Assembly: GCF_007830495.1 (NCBI RefSeq)
Contig: NZ_VLKW01000009.1
Span: 124,001 to 188,000, forward strand
Length of the DNA stretch: 64,000 bases
From: Pseudoduganella flava
GTDB taxonomy: Bacteria; Pseudomonadota; Gammaproteobacteria; Burkholderiales; Burkholderiaceae_D
Direction of reading: 5' to 3'
The translations under genes and the position numbers were made by a program. Under the pieces are notes generated by a model. The model did not search any database and had not been told where the DNA came from. It saw only the letters and a list, made by a program, of their open reading frames with translations. Position 1 is the stretch's first letter; every line of letters starts with the position of its first letter. This document shows, in pieces, positions 52,220 through 62,400 of this stretch.

Positions 52220-54610
52220 ATGCAGCCCCGGCCAGCAATAAGCGCTGGCACAGCAATTGCACCCAGCCTCCCTCCAGCGACAACCACTCGTGTGAGGTGC
52301 AGCTTGCCCCGTCCAACATCCCTGACCACGCTGCGGTGGCCCGCCGCGCTGCTGCTGGCGCCGGCCGCCCCGGCTGTCCACTGTGCGCCGATGGACTTCC
52401 CGCTCGGTCCCTTGCCCATCGTGGAAATCGTCGGCATCGCGCCGCAGTCCGCCGCAGCCATCGAGCGCGACCGCCTGCCGTATGCGGTCCAGCGTGCGAC
52501 CGACAAGGACATCACGCAGGCCCGCGCCGACAACCTGGCCGATTACCTGTCGCGCCACGTGGCCGGCATCAACGTCAACGACATTTCCGGCAGCCCGTTC
52601 CAGACGGACCTGACGTACCGCGGCTACCGCGCGTCGCCCGTGCTGGGATCGGGGCAGGGCCTGTCCGTCTACCTGGACGGTGTGCGTGTCAACGAGCCGT
52701 TCGGCGACGTGATCAACTGGGACATGGTGCCGGAGGCGGCGATCGGCGCCGTGCTGCTGGTGCCCGGCTCGAATCCCCTGTACGGCCTGAACACGCTGGG
52801 CGGCGCGCTGGCGCTGACGACGAAGTCCGGCCGCAGCCATCCTGGCCTGATGGCGGAAGTCACGGTGGGCAGCGGTGCGCGCAAGCGCGTGGACATCTCG
52901 TATGGCGTCGCGGCGCAGGAATGGCATACGCTGGTGGCGGCGACCGCGTTCGACGAGGATGGCTGGCGCGATCATTCTGACGGCCACCTGGGCAACGTGT
53001 TCGTCAAGGTGGGCCGCGTCAGCGGGGGCACGGACTGGAATGTGTCGCTGCTGGGCGGCCGCAGCCGGCTGCTCGGCAATGGCCTGCTGCCTTCCGGCTC
53101 CGCCGACGCGCCGGGGCTGTATGAGCTGGACCGGCGGGCCGTCTACACGTACCCGGACCGCACCCGCAACCAGCTGGGACAGGTCACGTTCAACCTGCGC
53201 CAGCAACTGGGCGAGGGTGCGGAGCTGACGGCGACAGCGTACGTGCGGCACAGCCGGCGCGACACCGTCAACGGCGACGTGAACGACGATGCGTTCGAAG
53301 CCGAAGAGGACGAGGAGGAGCAGGAGGAGGAGAAAGCCGTCCACCCGGCCATACTGAACACCACCAGCGCGCGCCAGCACGCGGAAGGCGCCAGCGTGCA
53401 GCTGAGCGCCACGCGCGGGCCGCACCAGCTGAGCGCCGGCGTCTCGCTGGACCGCAACCGCGTGCGCTACGCCCAGTTCGAGCAGGAAGGTTTTTTCAGC
53501 GACGAGCGCGGCGTGCTGCCCGATCCGGACGAGGAACGCGAGCCGTCGTCGTCGGTGACGGGCAGCGCGCGCACGGCCGGTGTCTATGTCAGCGATACGT
53601 GGACGGCGGCACCAGGCACGTTCGTTACGCTGTCGGCCCGCTACACCCATGCGCGGGTGGCGAACACGCTGACGAACGACGCGGGCGAACAGCCGCGCGA
53701 GACGTTCACGTACCGCAAGCTGAATCCTTCGCTCGGCATCGCCCACCAGGTCGATGCGGGGCTGACGCTGTTCGCCAATCTGGCGCAGAGCAACCGCGTG
53801 CCCACCGTGATCGAGCTGGGGTGCGCCGATCCCGCACAGCCGTGCCGCCTGCCGGTGGGGCTGCAGGCCGACCCGTACCTGGCGCAGGTGGTGTCGCGCA
53901 CCGTGGAAGCAGGCGCGCGCTGGCAAGCGGGCATGGCGGCGCTGACGCTGTCGCTGTACCGCACGCGCAATCGCGACGACATCCTGTTCCTCAGCGCGAG
54001 CGCAAGCCAGCAAGGATATTTTGCGAACTTCGAACGCACCTTGCACCAGGGGCTCGACGTGGCCGCGCGCACGGATTGGGCAGGGCCGTGGGGCAATGTC
54101 GGCGCACGCGCCAGTTACAGCTGGCTGCAAGCGGAGTACGACGCGGACGGCGAACTCTTTACGGGTGCGCGCAACGTCCACGTCACGCGCGGCACGCGCC
54201 TGGCCGGCCTGCCGCGTCATACGTTCAAGCTGGGTGTCGACTGGGCACCGGCGGCCGGCTGGAGCGTTGGCGCCGACATGGTCGCGGTGTCGAACCTGCT
54301 CACGCAGGGCAACGAGGATGGGCTGGCGGCGGACCCGGAAGAGGGCGTCGCGCCGCGGCCGGCCGACTGGCGCATCGGCGGCCACGCGCTGCTGCACCTG
54401 CGCGCCAGCTGGCAGCCGGCGCCGCGCTGGGAGCTGTTCGTGCGGGTCAACAATGCGCTCGACCGGCGCCACGAATCGTATGGCACGGTCGCGCGCGACG
54501 TATTCCCGGGCGGCCAGCCGCTGGCGGCGGGCGAGGAGGCGCAGCCGGCCCGCTTCGTCGCGCCCGGCGCGCCGCGCACGTGGCTGGCGGGCCTGCGCTA
54601 CCGCTTCTGA
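52220..54610 (+). CDS. TonB-dependent outer membrane receptor, candidate metal receptor
   Basis: A 796-residue receptor. A signal region near 38-55 (LRWPAALLLAPAAPAVHC) is followed by a plug domain (DITQARADNLADYLSRHVAGINVND, YLDGVRVNEPFGDVINWDMVPEAAIGAVLLVPGSNPLYGLNTLGGALALTTKSG). A 22-strand-type barrel comes next, ending WLAGLRYRF. The first 20 residues are uncertain; a GTG at 52292 would give a shorter leader. Residues 356-371 are almost all Asp/Glu (DDAFEAEEDEEEQEEE) in a predicted surface loop. Such a loop, beside a XoxF gene cluster, suggests uptake of lanthanide or its chelate, as for LutH-type receptors. Inference, not shown. Confidence 0.85.
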   Translation: MQPRPAISAGTAIAPSLPPATTTRVRCSLPRPTSLTTLRWPAALLLAPAAPAVHCAPMDFPLGPLPIVEIVGIAPQSAAAIERDRLPYAVQRATDKDITQARADNLADYLSRHVAGINVNDISGSPFQTDLTYRGYRASPVLGSGQGLSVYLDGVRVNEPFGDVINWDMVPEAAIGAVLLVPGSNPLYGLNTLGGALALTTKSGRSHPGLMAEVTVGSGARKRVDISYGVAAQEWHTLVAATAFDEDGWRDHSDGHLGNVFVKVGRVSGGTDWNVSLLGGRSRLLGNGLLPSGSADAPGLYELDRRAVYTYPDRTRNQLGQVTFNLRQQLGEGAELTATAYVRHSRRDTVNGDVNDDAFEAEEDEEEQEEEKAVHPAILNTTSARQHAEGASVQLSATRGPHQLSAGVSLDRNRVRYAQFEQEGFFSDERGVLPDPDEEREPSSSVTGSARTAGVYVSDTWTAAPGTFVTLSARYTHARVANTLTNDAGEQPRETFTYRKLNPSLGIAHQVDAGLTLFANLAQSNRVPTVIELGCADPAQPCRLPVGLQADPYLAQVVSRTVEAGARWQAGMAALTLSLYRTRNRDDILFLSASASQQGYFANFERTLHQGLDVAARTDWAGPWGNVGARASYSWLQAEYDADGELFTGARNVHVTRGTRLAGLPRHTFKLGVDWAPAAGWSVGADMVAVSNLLTQGNEDGLAADPEEGVAPRPADWRIGGHALLHLRASWQPAPRWELFVRVNNALDRRHESYGTVARDVFPGGQPLAAGEEAQPARFVAPGAPRTWLAGLRYRF

Positions 54611-54701
54611 CCGCGCCAAAAACGGGACACCGCGGGAACAGTGCCGCGGACCGTTGATCCGATCCTGCACAACGGCTGCCCCATTTGCCCATCGCAGCCA
54701 T

Positions 54702-54716
54702 TGGCACGCAATTTGC
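54702..54716 (+). promoter_or_regulatory. Sigma-54 promoter of the frmA-gfa-xoxGJ operon
   Basis: TGGCAC-N5-TTGC (54702-54707 and 54713-54716) matches the -24/-12 consensus, with the invariant GG (54703-54704) and GC (54715-54716) 12 bases apart. It lies about 45 bases before the ATG at 54760. A GACACCGC motif upstream (54626-54633) also occurs before xoxF (62228-62235) and may be an activator site. Confidence 0.82.
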
Positions 54717-54759
54717 GAAATTCGAAGCAGCGGCGGGTGCCGCATTGCGAGGAGAACCA

Positions 54760-55866
<1,107 letters not shown>

Positions 55867-55892
55867 CCACCAGACCAAATATGGAGACAACC

Positions 55893-56471
55893 ATGGCCAT
55901 CCACATCCATCCCGCCATCGACGCCGGCGTGCAGCCGGCCACGCCAGGGTTCAGCGGCGGCACGCTGACGTGCCGCTGCGCCACCGATCCCGTCACCGTG
56001 CGCATCGGCGCCCAGGTCGCCCACAACCACGCCTGCGGCTGCACCAAGTGCTGGAAGCCGGAAGGCGCGCTGTTCTCGCAGGTGGCGGTCGTCGCGCGCG
56101 ACAAGGTCGAAGTGCTGACGAACGGCCAGAAACTGAAGATCGTCGATCCCACCACGACGATCCAGCGCTATGCGTGCACCGGCTGCGGCGTGCACATGTA
56201 CGGGCGCATCGAGAACGACAAGCACGCGTTCCACGGCCTCGATTTCGTGCATACCGAACTGTCGCGCGAGCCAGGTTGGGCGCCGCCCACATTTGCCGCG
56301 TTCGTGTCGTCGGTCATCGAGTCCGGTGTCGATCCGGCGCAGATGGATGCCATCCGCGCGCGGCTGAGCGACCTGGGGCTGCCGACTTACGATTGCCTGT
56401 CACCGCCGTTGATGGATGCGCTGGCCACGCAGGCGGCGAAGCTGGCCGGCACGCTGTACCACCCGGCGTGA
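55893..56471 (+). CDS. gfa: Glutathione-dependent formaldehyde-activating enzyme
   Basis: A 192-residue Gfa protein, which speeds the formation of S-hydroxymethylglutathione from glutathione and formaldehyde. Zinc-binding cysteines are seen as C27/C29, C48/C50/C53 ([12 protein letters not shown]) and C95/C98 ([12 protein letters not shown]). The family's [10 protein letters not shown] and [15 protein letters not shown] tail are present. GGAGA precedes the second ATG (55893), preferred over 55881. It is followed 10 bases later by the next operon gene. Confidence 0.94.
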   Translation: MAIHIHPAIDAGVQPATPGFSGGTLTCRCATDPVTVRIGAQVAHNHACGCTKCWKPEGALFSQVAVVARDKVEVLTNGQKLKIVDPTTTIQRYACTGCGVHMYGRIENDKHAFHGLDFVHTELSREPGWAPPTFAAFVSSVIESGVDPAQMDAIRARLSDLGLPTYDCLSPPLMDALATQAAKLAGTLYHPA

Positions 56472-56481
56472 GGAGGTGTTC

Positions 56482-56859
56482 ATGAGAGCGGCATTGCTGT
56501 CGTTGCTGCTGCTGACGCTGCTGCCACCTTGCGCCGCGGCCGCCGAGCCGGCCGGCGGCTTTCCCACCGTGGCGCGGGTCGAGTACGTACTCGAATGTAT
56601 GAACAACCATGGCGGCAAGCAGGAATACCTGTACAAGTGCGCCTGCGCGGTCGACCGCATCGGCGCCCGGCTGGCCTACGACGATTACGTGACGATGTCG
56701 GCGGCGCTGCGCTACCAGACGCTGGAAGGGCCGCGCGGCGCCGAGTTTCGCGACCCACAAAGCGTCAAGGACATGGCTGCCAAGTACAAGGCTGTCCAGG
56801 CCGAGGCGGCGCAGGCCTGCCTGCTGGGCCAGGGCGGCACTACCGGAGGAACCCGATGA
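56482..56859 (+). CDS. Exported small protein of the xox cluster
   Basis: A 125-residue protein with signal peptide (LLSLLLLTLLPPCAAAAEP). The mature part has CMNNHGGKQEYLYKCACAVDRIG, three spaced cysteines, and a C-terminal helix ending QACLLGQ. It is not recognised beyond similarity to small proteins found near methanol dehydrogenase genes. AGGAGG lies before the ATG at 56482. The stop overlaps the xoxG start by four bases (ATGA). It is periplasmic and may assist electron transfer or dehydrogenase maturation. Confidence 0.8.
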   Translation: MRAALLSLLLLTLLPPCAAAAEPAGGFPTVARVEYVLECMNNHGGKQEYLYKCACAVDRIGARLAYDDYVTMSAALRYQTLEGPRGAEFRDPQSVKDMAAKYKAVQAEAAQACLLGQGGTTGGTR

Positions 56860-57248
56860 AGATCCAAACCTGTCTCCCACTGGCCCTGCTGGCGCTGTGC
56901 GCGCTGGCACCCGCGGCGACGGCCGATGCGCCCTACAAGGTCGTGGACGGCAACAAGGTCGATACGCAAACCTTGAACGGCTGGCGCACGTGGCGCGCGC
57001 TGGCGTGCGAACGCTGCCACGGCGCGCAGCAGGAAGGCGCGGTCGGGCCGGCGCTGACGGCCAGCCTGAAGGCGCTGTCGAAGGAAGACTTCAAGAACAC
57101 CGTGCTGCACGGCCGGATCGAGAAGGGCATGCCGAACTTCGACGGCAGCAAGCAGGTGGTCGAGAACATCGACAACCTGTACGCCTACCTGAAGGGGCGC
57201 TCGGATGGCGCGATCGCGCCGGGCAAGCTGCAGGAAATGGAAAAATGA
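56856..57248 (+). CDS. xoxG: XoxG-like periplasmic c-type cytochrome
   Basis: A 130-residue single-haem cytochrome c. A signal peptide (LALLALCALAPAATA) precedes CERCH (51-55), the haem site, and a likely axial Met in EKGMPNFDGS. It is the expected electron acceptor of XoxF. GGAGGAACCC precedes the ATG at 56856. It overlaps both neighbours by four bases and stands directly before xoxJ, the conserved order of xox clusters. Confidence 0.88.
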   Translation: MKIQTCLPLALLALCALAPAATADAPYKVVDGNKVDTQTLNGWRTWRALACERCHGAQQEGAVGPALTASLKALSKEDFKNTVLHGRIEKGMPNFDGSKQVVENIDNLYAYLKGRSDGAIAPGKLQEMEK

Positions 57249-58123
57249 ACGCGGCGCCGAGAAGGGCTTTCGCCGCGGCGCTGCTGTGCACCGTGCTGGC
57301 CGTACCCGCCGGCGCCGCGGAGCCGGAAGGCACGGGCCGCCCCGTGCTGCGCGTGTGCCAGGACCCGAACAACCTGCCGTTCTCGCGGCGCGACCTGGCC
57401 GGCTTCGAGAACCGCATCGCCGCGCTGTTTGCCGAGGAGCTGGGCTGGGACATCGCCTACACGTGGTTCCCGCAGCGGATGGGCTTCGTGCGCAACACGC
57501 TGCGCGCGAAGGAGCCGGGTACGGACCGCTACAAGTGCGACCTGATCACCGGCGTCGCGACGGGTTTTGATCTCGGCATCGTCACGCAGCCTTACTACCG
57601 TTCGACCTATGCGATGGCCTATCTGCGCGGGCATGGCCTGGACGGCGTGCACTCGCTGGACGACCTGCTGGCGCTGCCGGCCGAGCAGCGCGCGCGCCTG
57701 AAGCTTGGCGTGTTCGGCGGCTCGCCGGTGGCGGACTGGCTGCTGGCGCACGACATGATGCAGCAGGTGGTGTCTTACCAGCGGCAATCGGGTGATGCGG
57801 AACAATACCCCGGCCAGATCGTCGAGAACGACCTTGCCGCCGGCAAGATCGACGTCGCGTTCGTGTGGGGCCCGATCGCCGGTTATTTCGCGGAGCGCGC
57901 GCCGGAGCACCGCATCGCCGCCGTGCCGCTGGCATCGCCGCCGGGCAGCCGCTTTGATTTTGCGATCGCGATGGCGGTGCGCTTCGGCGACAAGGAACTG
58001 AAGCAGCGGATCGACGCGCTGATTGCCCGCAACCGCGACCGCATCGCCGCGATCCTCGGCGAATACGGCGTGCCGCTGCTGGACGAAGAGGGCCACGTGA
58101 TCGAGGCGGCACAGGCGCACTGA
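57245..58123 (+). CDS. xoxJ: XoxJ/MxaJ-like periplasmic binding protein
   Basis: A 292-residue protein with a signal peptide (FAAALLCTVLAVPAGA) and the solute-binding-like fold of MxaJ/XoxJ: LRVCQDPNNLPFSRRDLAGFENRIAALFAEELG, CDLITGVATGFD, and GKIDVAFVWGPIAGYF. XoxJ is thought to help activate or assemble lanthanide methanol dehydrogenase. The start overlaps the xoxG stop (ATGA). The ATP-grasp gene follows after 48 bases. Confidence 0.88.
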   Translation: MNAAPRRAFAAALLCTVLAVPAGAAEPEGTGRPVLRVCQDPNNLPFSRRDLAGFENRIAALFAEELGWDIAYTWFPQRMGFVRNTLRAKEPGTDRYKCDLITGVATGFDLGIVTQPYYRSTYAMAYLRGHGLDGVHSLDDLLALPAEQRARLKLGVFGGSPVADWLLAHDMMQQVVSYQRQSGDAEQYPGQIVENDLAAGKIDVAFVWGPIAGYFAERAPEHRIAAVPLASPPGSRFDFAIAMAVRFGDKELKQRIDALIARNRDRIAAILGEYGVPLLDEEGHVIEAAQAH

Positions 58124-58171
58124 CGGCGTCCGCCACGGCGCCACGACGACAATCCGACGGAGGACACGACG

Positions 58172-59146
58172 ATGCGGCCGTTGAAGGTCTTCGCGTTCGA
58201 CTATGCGTGTGCCGGCGGGCCGGCGGCGCCGCGGCTGGAAGCCAGCCAGCGCCAGGACGGCGCGCTGATGCTGCGCGCGCTGTGCGCCGACCTGCGCCTG
58301 TTGCCCGACGTCGAGCTGCTGGCGTTCCAGAACGCCTCGCCGCAGCCGGCCGGCGCGCCGTTCGGCCGCCGCTTCGCCGAGCGCGTGCTGGCCGCGGACG
58401 CCGTGTGGCCCCTGGCGCCGATCGCCGGCGGCATCCTCGAGCGGGTGTCGCGGCAGGTGCTGCGGCACGGGCGGATCCTGCTGGGCAGCGCACCGGATGC
58501 GGTGCGCGTCGCGGCCAGCAAGCAGCTGACGTGCGCCGCATTGCAGCGTGCCGGCGTGCCGACCGTCAGCACGTTCGCCCCGCAGGATCTGCTGCCCGAC
58601 GGCTCCGGTGCGTGGGTCGTCAAGCCGGATGACGGCGCCGCCTGCATCGATACGCGGCTGTTTCCCGATCGCGCCGCGGCGCAAGGCTGGGCGTCCGCGC
58701 AGTCCGGCCGCAAGCTCGTGCTGCAACCGTTCGTGGCGGGACGGATCGGCAGCCTGTCGCTGTTGTGCCATGACGGTGGCGCGCGCGTGGTCGGGTGCAA
58801 CGAGCAGCGCATCGCCGTGCACGACAACCAGTTCCGTTTCCTGGGCTGCACCGTCAACGGGCTGGCCGGCATGGTGCCGGACGTGCATGAGCTGGCGCAG
58901 CGTGTCGCCGCCGCGCTGCCGGGGCTGTGGGGCTATGTCGGCGTTGATTTCATCCTGGCCGCAGGCGGCGTGCTGGTGCTGGACGTGAACCCGCGGCTGA
59001 CGCTGTCGTATGCGGGACTGCGCGCATCGACGGGCGTCAATCCCGCCGCCCTCGTGATGGCGCTGCTGGATGAAGGCGCACCGCCATATGGTGACGGGCG
59101 TGCGCCGTTCGTCAGCGTGGACGTGGCGGCGTTCGGGCCGCGTTAG
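58172..59146 (+). CDS. ATP-grasp ligase in the xox cluster
   Basis: A 324-residue cytoplasmic ATP-grasp protein. ATP-binding and metal features: WVVKPDDGAACIDT, KLVLQPFVAGRIGSLSLLCHD, and GYVGVDFILAAGGVLVLDVNPRLTLSYAGL, with the metal Asp and Asn at the end of the last. It resembles the small ATP-grasp ligases that join a small amine or acid to an amino acid (tyramine-glutamate ligase MfnD/PylC-like). Its place after xoxJ suggests making a cofactor or metal-binding molecule for the pathway. The substrate is not known. Confidence 0.85.
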   Translation: MRPLKVFAFDYACAGGPAAPRLEASQRQDGALMLRALCADLRLLPDVELLAFQNASPQPAGAPFGRRFAERVLAADAVWPLAPIAGGILERVSRQVLRHGRILLGSAPDAVRVAASKQLTCAALQRAGVPTVSTFAPQDLLPDGSGAWVVKPDDGAACIDTRLFPDRAAAQGWASAQSGRKLVLQPFVAGRIGSLSLLCHDGGARVVGCNEQRIAVHDNQFRFLGCTVNGLAGMVPDVHELAQRVAAALPGLWGYVGVDFILAAGGVLVLDVNPRLTLSYAGLRASTGVNPAALVMALLDEGAPPYGDGRAPFVSVDVAAFGPR

Positions 59147-59156
59147 CGCTGCCTGT

Positions 59157-60107
59157 TCAGCGCACCACGACACCCCACGGCAGCTTGCCGACGGCGATGT
59201 CGCGCAGCTTCTCGTTGCGCAGCGTGTCGATCACGGACACGGTGCCGGAGCGGCCGTTCGCCACGTACAGCTTCGCGCCATCCGGTGTCAGCGCCATGTT
59301 CCACGGCCGCTGGCCGACGCCGACGGTGGCCACGACCTGGTTCGTCTTCGTGTCGATGACGGAGACGCTGGCCGCGCCGCCGTTCGACACATAGACGCGG
59401 CTGCCGTCCGGATGCACGGCGATGCCGTTGGCGCGCAGCCCGGCCAGGATGCGTGCCGAGATGGCGCGGCGCGCGGTGTCGATGACGAACACCTCATTGG
59501 CATTTTCCGCCGCCACGTAGGCGCGGCTGCCGTCCGGCAGGAAGCCGATACCGCGCGGCCGCGCGCCGACGGCGATCTGCGCCACCTGCTTGCGCTGTTC
59601 GACGTCGAGAATGTCGACCGCGCCGCCGTTTTCGGCGCTGACGTACAGCCAGCGGCCGTCCGGGCTGAACACGGCGTGCTCGGGGTTCTGGCCATGCACG
59701 GCAATCGCGAACGCACGCTGGCGCGTGCTCGTGTCGGTGATGACGATCTCGTTCTTTTCCTCGACGGCGGCGGCAACCCAGCGGCCGTCCGGCGAGATCG
59801 CCACGCCCTCTGGGGACTCGCCCAGCGCCACCGTGCCTTCCGGCGCACGGCGCTCCAGGTTGACGAGCTGCAGCCGGTTGTTCGGCTGGTCGCTGACGTA
59901 CAGCCAACGCGCATCGGGCGTGACGGCCAGCCCGCGCGGCTTGCTGCCGGCCGGGACTTCGGCCACCACCGTGTCGGTCGCCGTGTCGATGATCGACACG
60001 GTGCCGGAACCTTCATTGGGCACGTAGGCAAATGGCGCGGCGTGCAGCGCGGGGGCAGCACAGAACAGGACGGCGAGGAGGGCGCGGAGCAGGGGACGCG
60101 ATGTCAT
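59157..60107 (-). CDS. Exported YVTN beta-propeller of PQQ pathways
   Basis: A 316-residue protein with signal peptide (LLRALLAVLFCAAPALHA) and about seven repeats of the YVTN type: PFAYVPNEGSGTVSIIDTATDTVVAEVPAGSKPRGLAVTPD, then AYVAAENANEVFVIDTAR and KLYVANGRSGTVSVIDT. It fits the PQQ-dependent-catabolism-associated propeller group. It probably acts in the periplasm beside XoxF. The ATG at 60107 has GAAGGAAACC. It lies 11 bases after the sigma-54 activator gene, in the same unit. Confidence 0.85.
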   Translation of the reverse strand: MTSRPLLRALLAVLFCAAPALHAAPFAYVPNEGSGTVSIIDTATDTVVAEVPAGSKPRGLAVTPDARWLYVSDQPNNRLQLVNLERRAPEGTVALGESPEGVAISPDGRWVAAAVEEKNEIVITDTSTRQRAFAIAVHGQNPEHAVFSPDGRWLYVSAENGGAVDILDVEQRKQVAQIAVGARPRGIGFLPDGSRAYVAAENANEVFVIDTARRAISARILAGLRANGIAVHPDGSRVYVSNGGAASVSVIDTKTNQVVATVGVGQRPWNMALTPDGAKLYVANGRSGTVSVIDTLRNEKLRDIAVGKLPWGVVVR

Positions 60108-60118
60108 GGTTTCCTTCG

Positions 60119-62101
<1,983 letters not shown>

Positions 62102-62257
62102 TCTGTCTCCTCCGCCGCTGGCGATGGCCGCGGCTGTTTTGGCTCGCGCTTCGGCGCGTGTTGTCCAGAATACACCGACCCTCGGCGGAATGAAATGGTA
62201 GCGCTGACAAAAAGTTGGCAAACATGCGACACCGCAGCCACGAAAATGACACAGCGG

Positions 62258-62286
62258 CGGCACAGCGCTGCTTGCGCGCTGTGCCG
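62258..62286. promoter_or_regulatory. Inverted repeat upstream of xoxF, likely activator site
   Basis: CGGCACAGCGC (62258-62268) and GCGCTGTGCCG (62276-62286) are exact reverse complements separated by 7 bases. It ends 41 bases before the -24 element of xoxF. A second motif, GACACCGC (62228-62235), recurs upstream of frmA. Confidence 0.65.
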
Positions 62287-62326
62287 AAGTTGAACATCGG
62301 GTGGACCACGCAGCCCATGCGCTCGC

Positions 62327-62342
62327 TGGCACGCTCCATGCA
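62327..62342 (+). promoter_or_regulatory. Sigma-54 promoter of xoxF
   Basis: TGGCAC-N5-ATGCA (62327-62332 and 62338-62342) has GG (62328-62329) and GC (62340-62341) 12 bases apart; only the first base of TTGCA differs. It is about 59 bases before the xoxF ATG. Confidence 0.72.
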
Positions 62343-62400
62343 ACTTGTGACGGTGCAGTGCTCGTCCATCACAGACTGGCTATACAACAAGGAGACACCC

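Noticed and set aside
54685-54759. A longer N-terminus for frmA from ATG 54685
   Set aside because: It would overlap the sigma-54 promoter, and GAGGAG sits correctly before the ATG at 54760.
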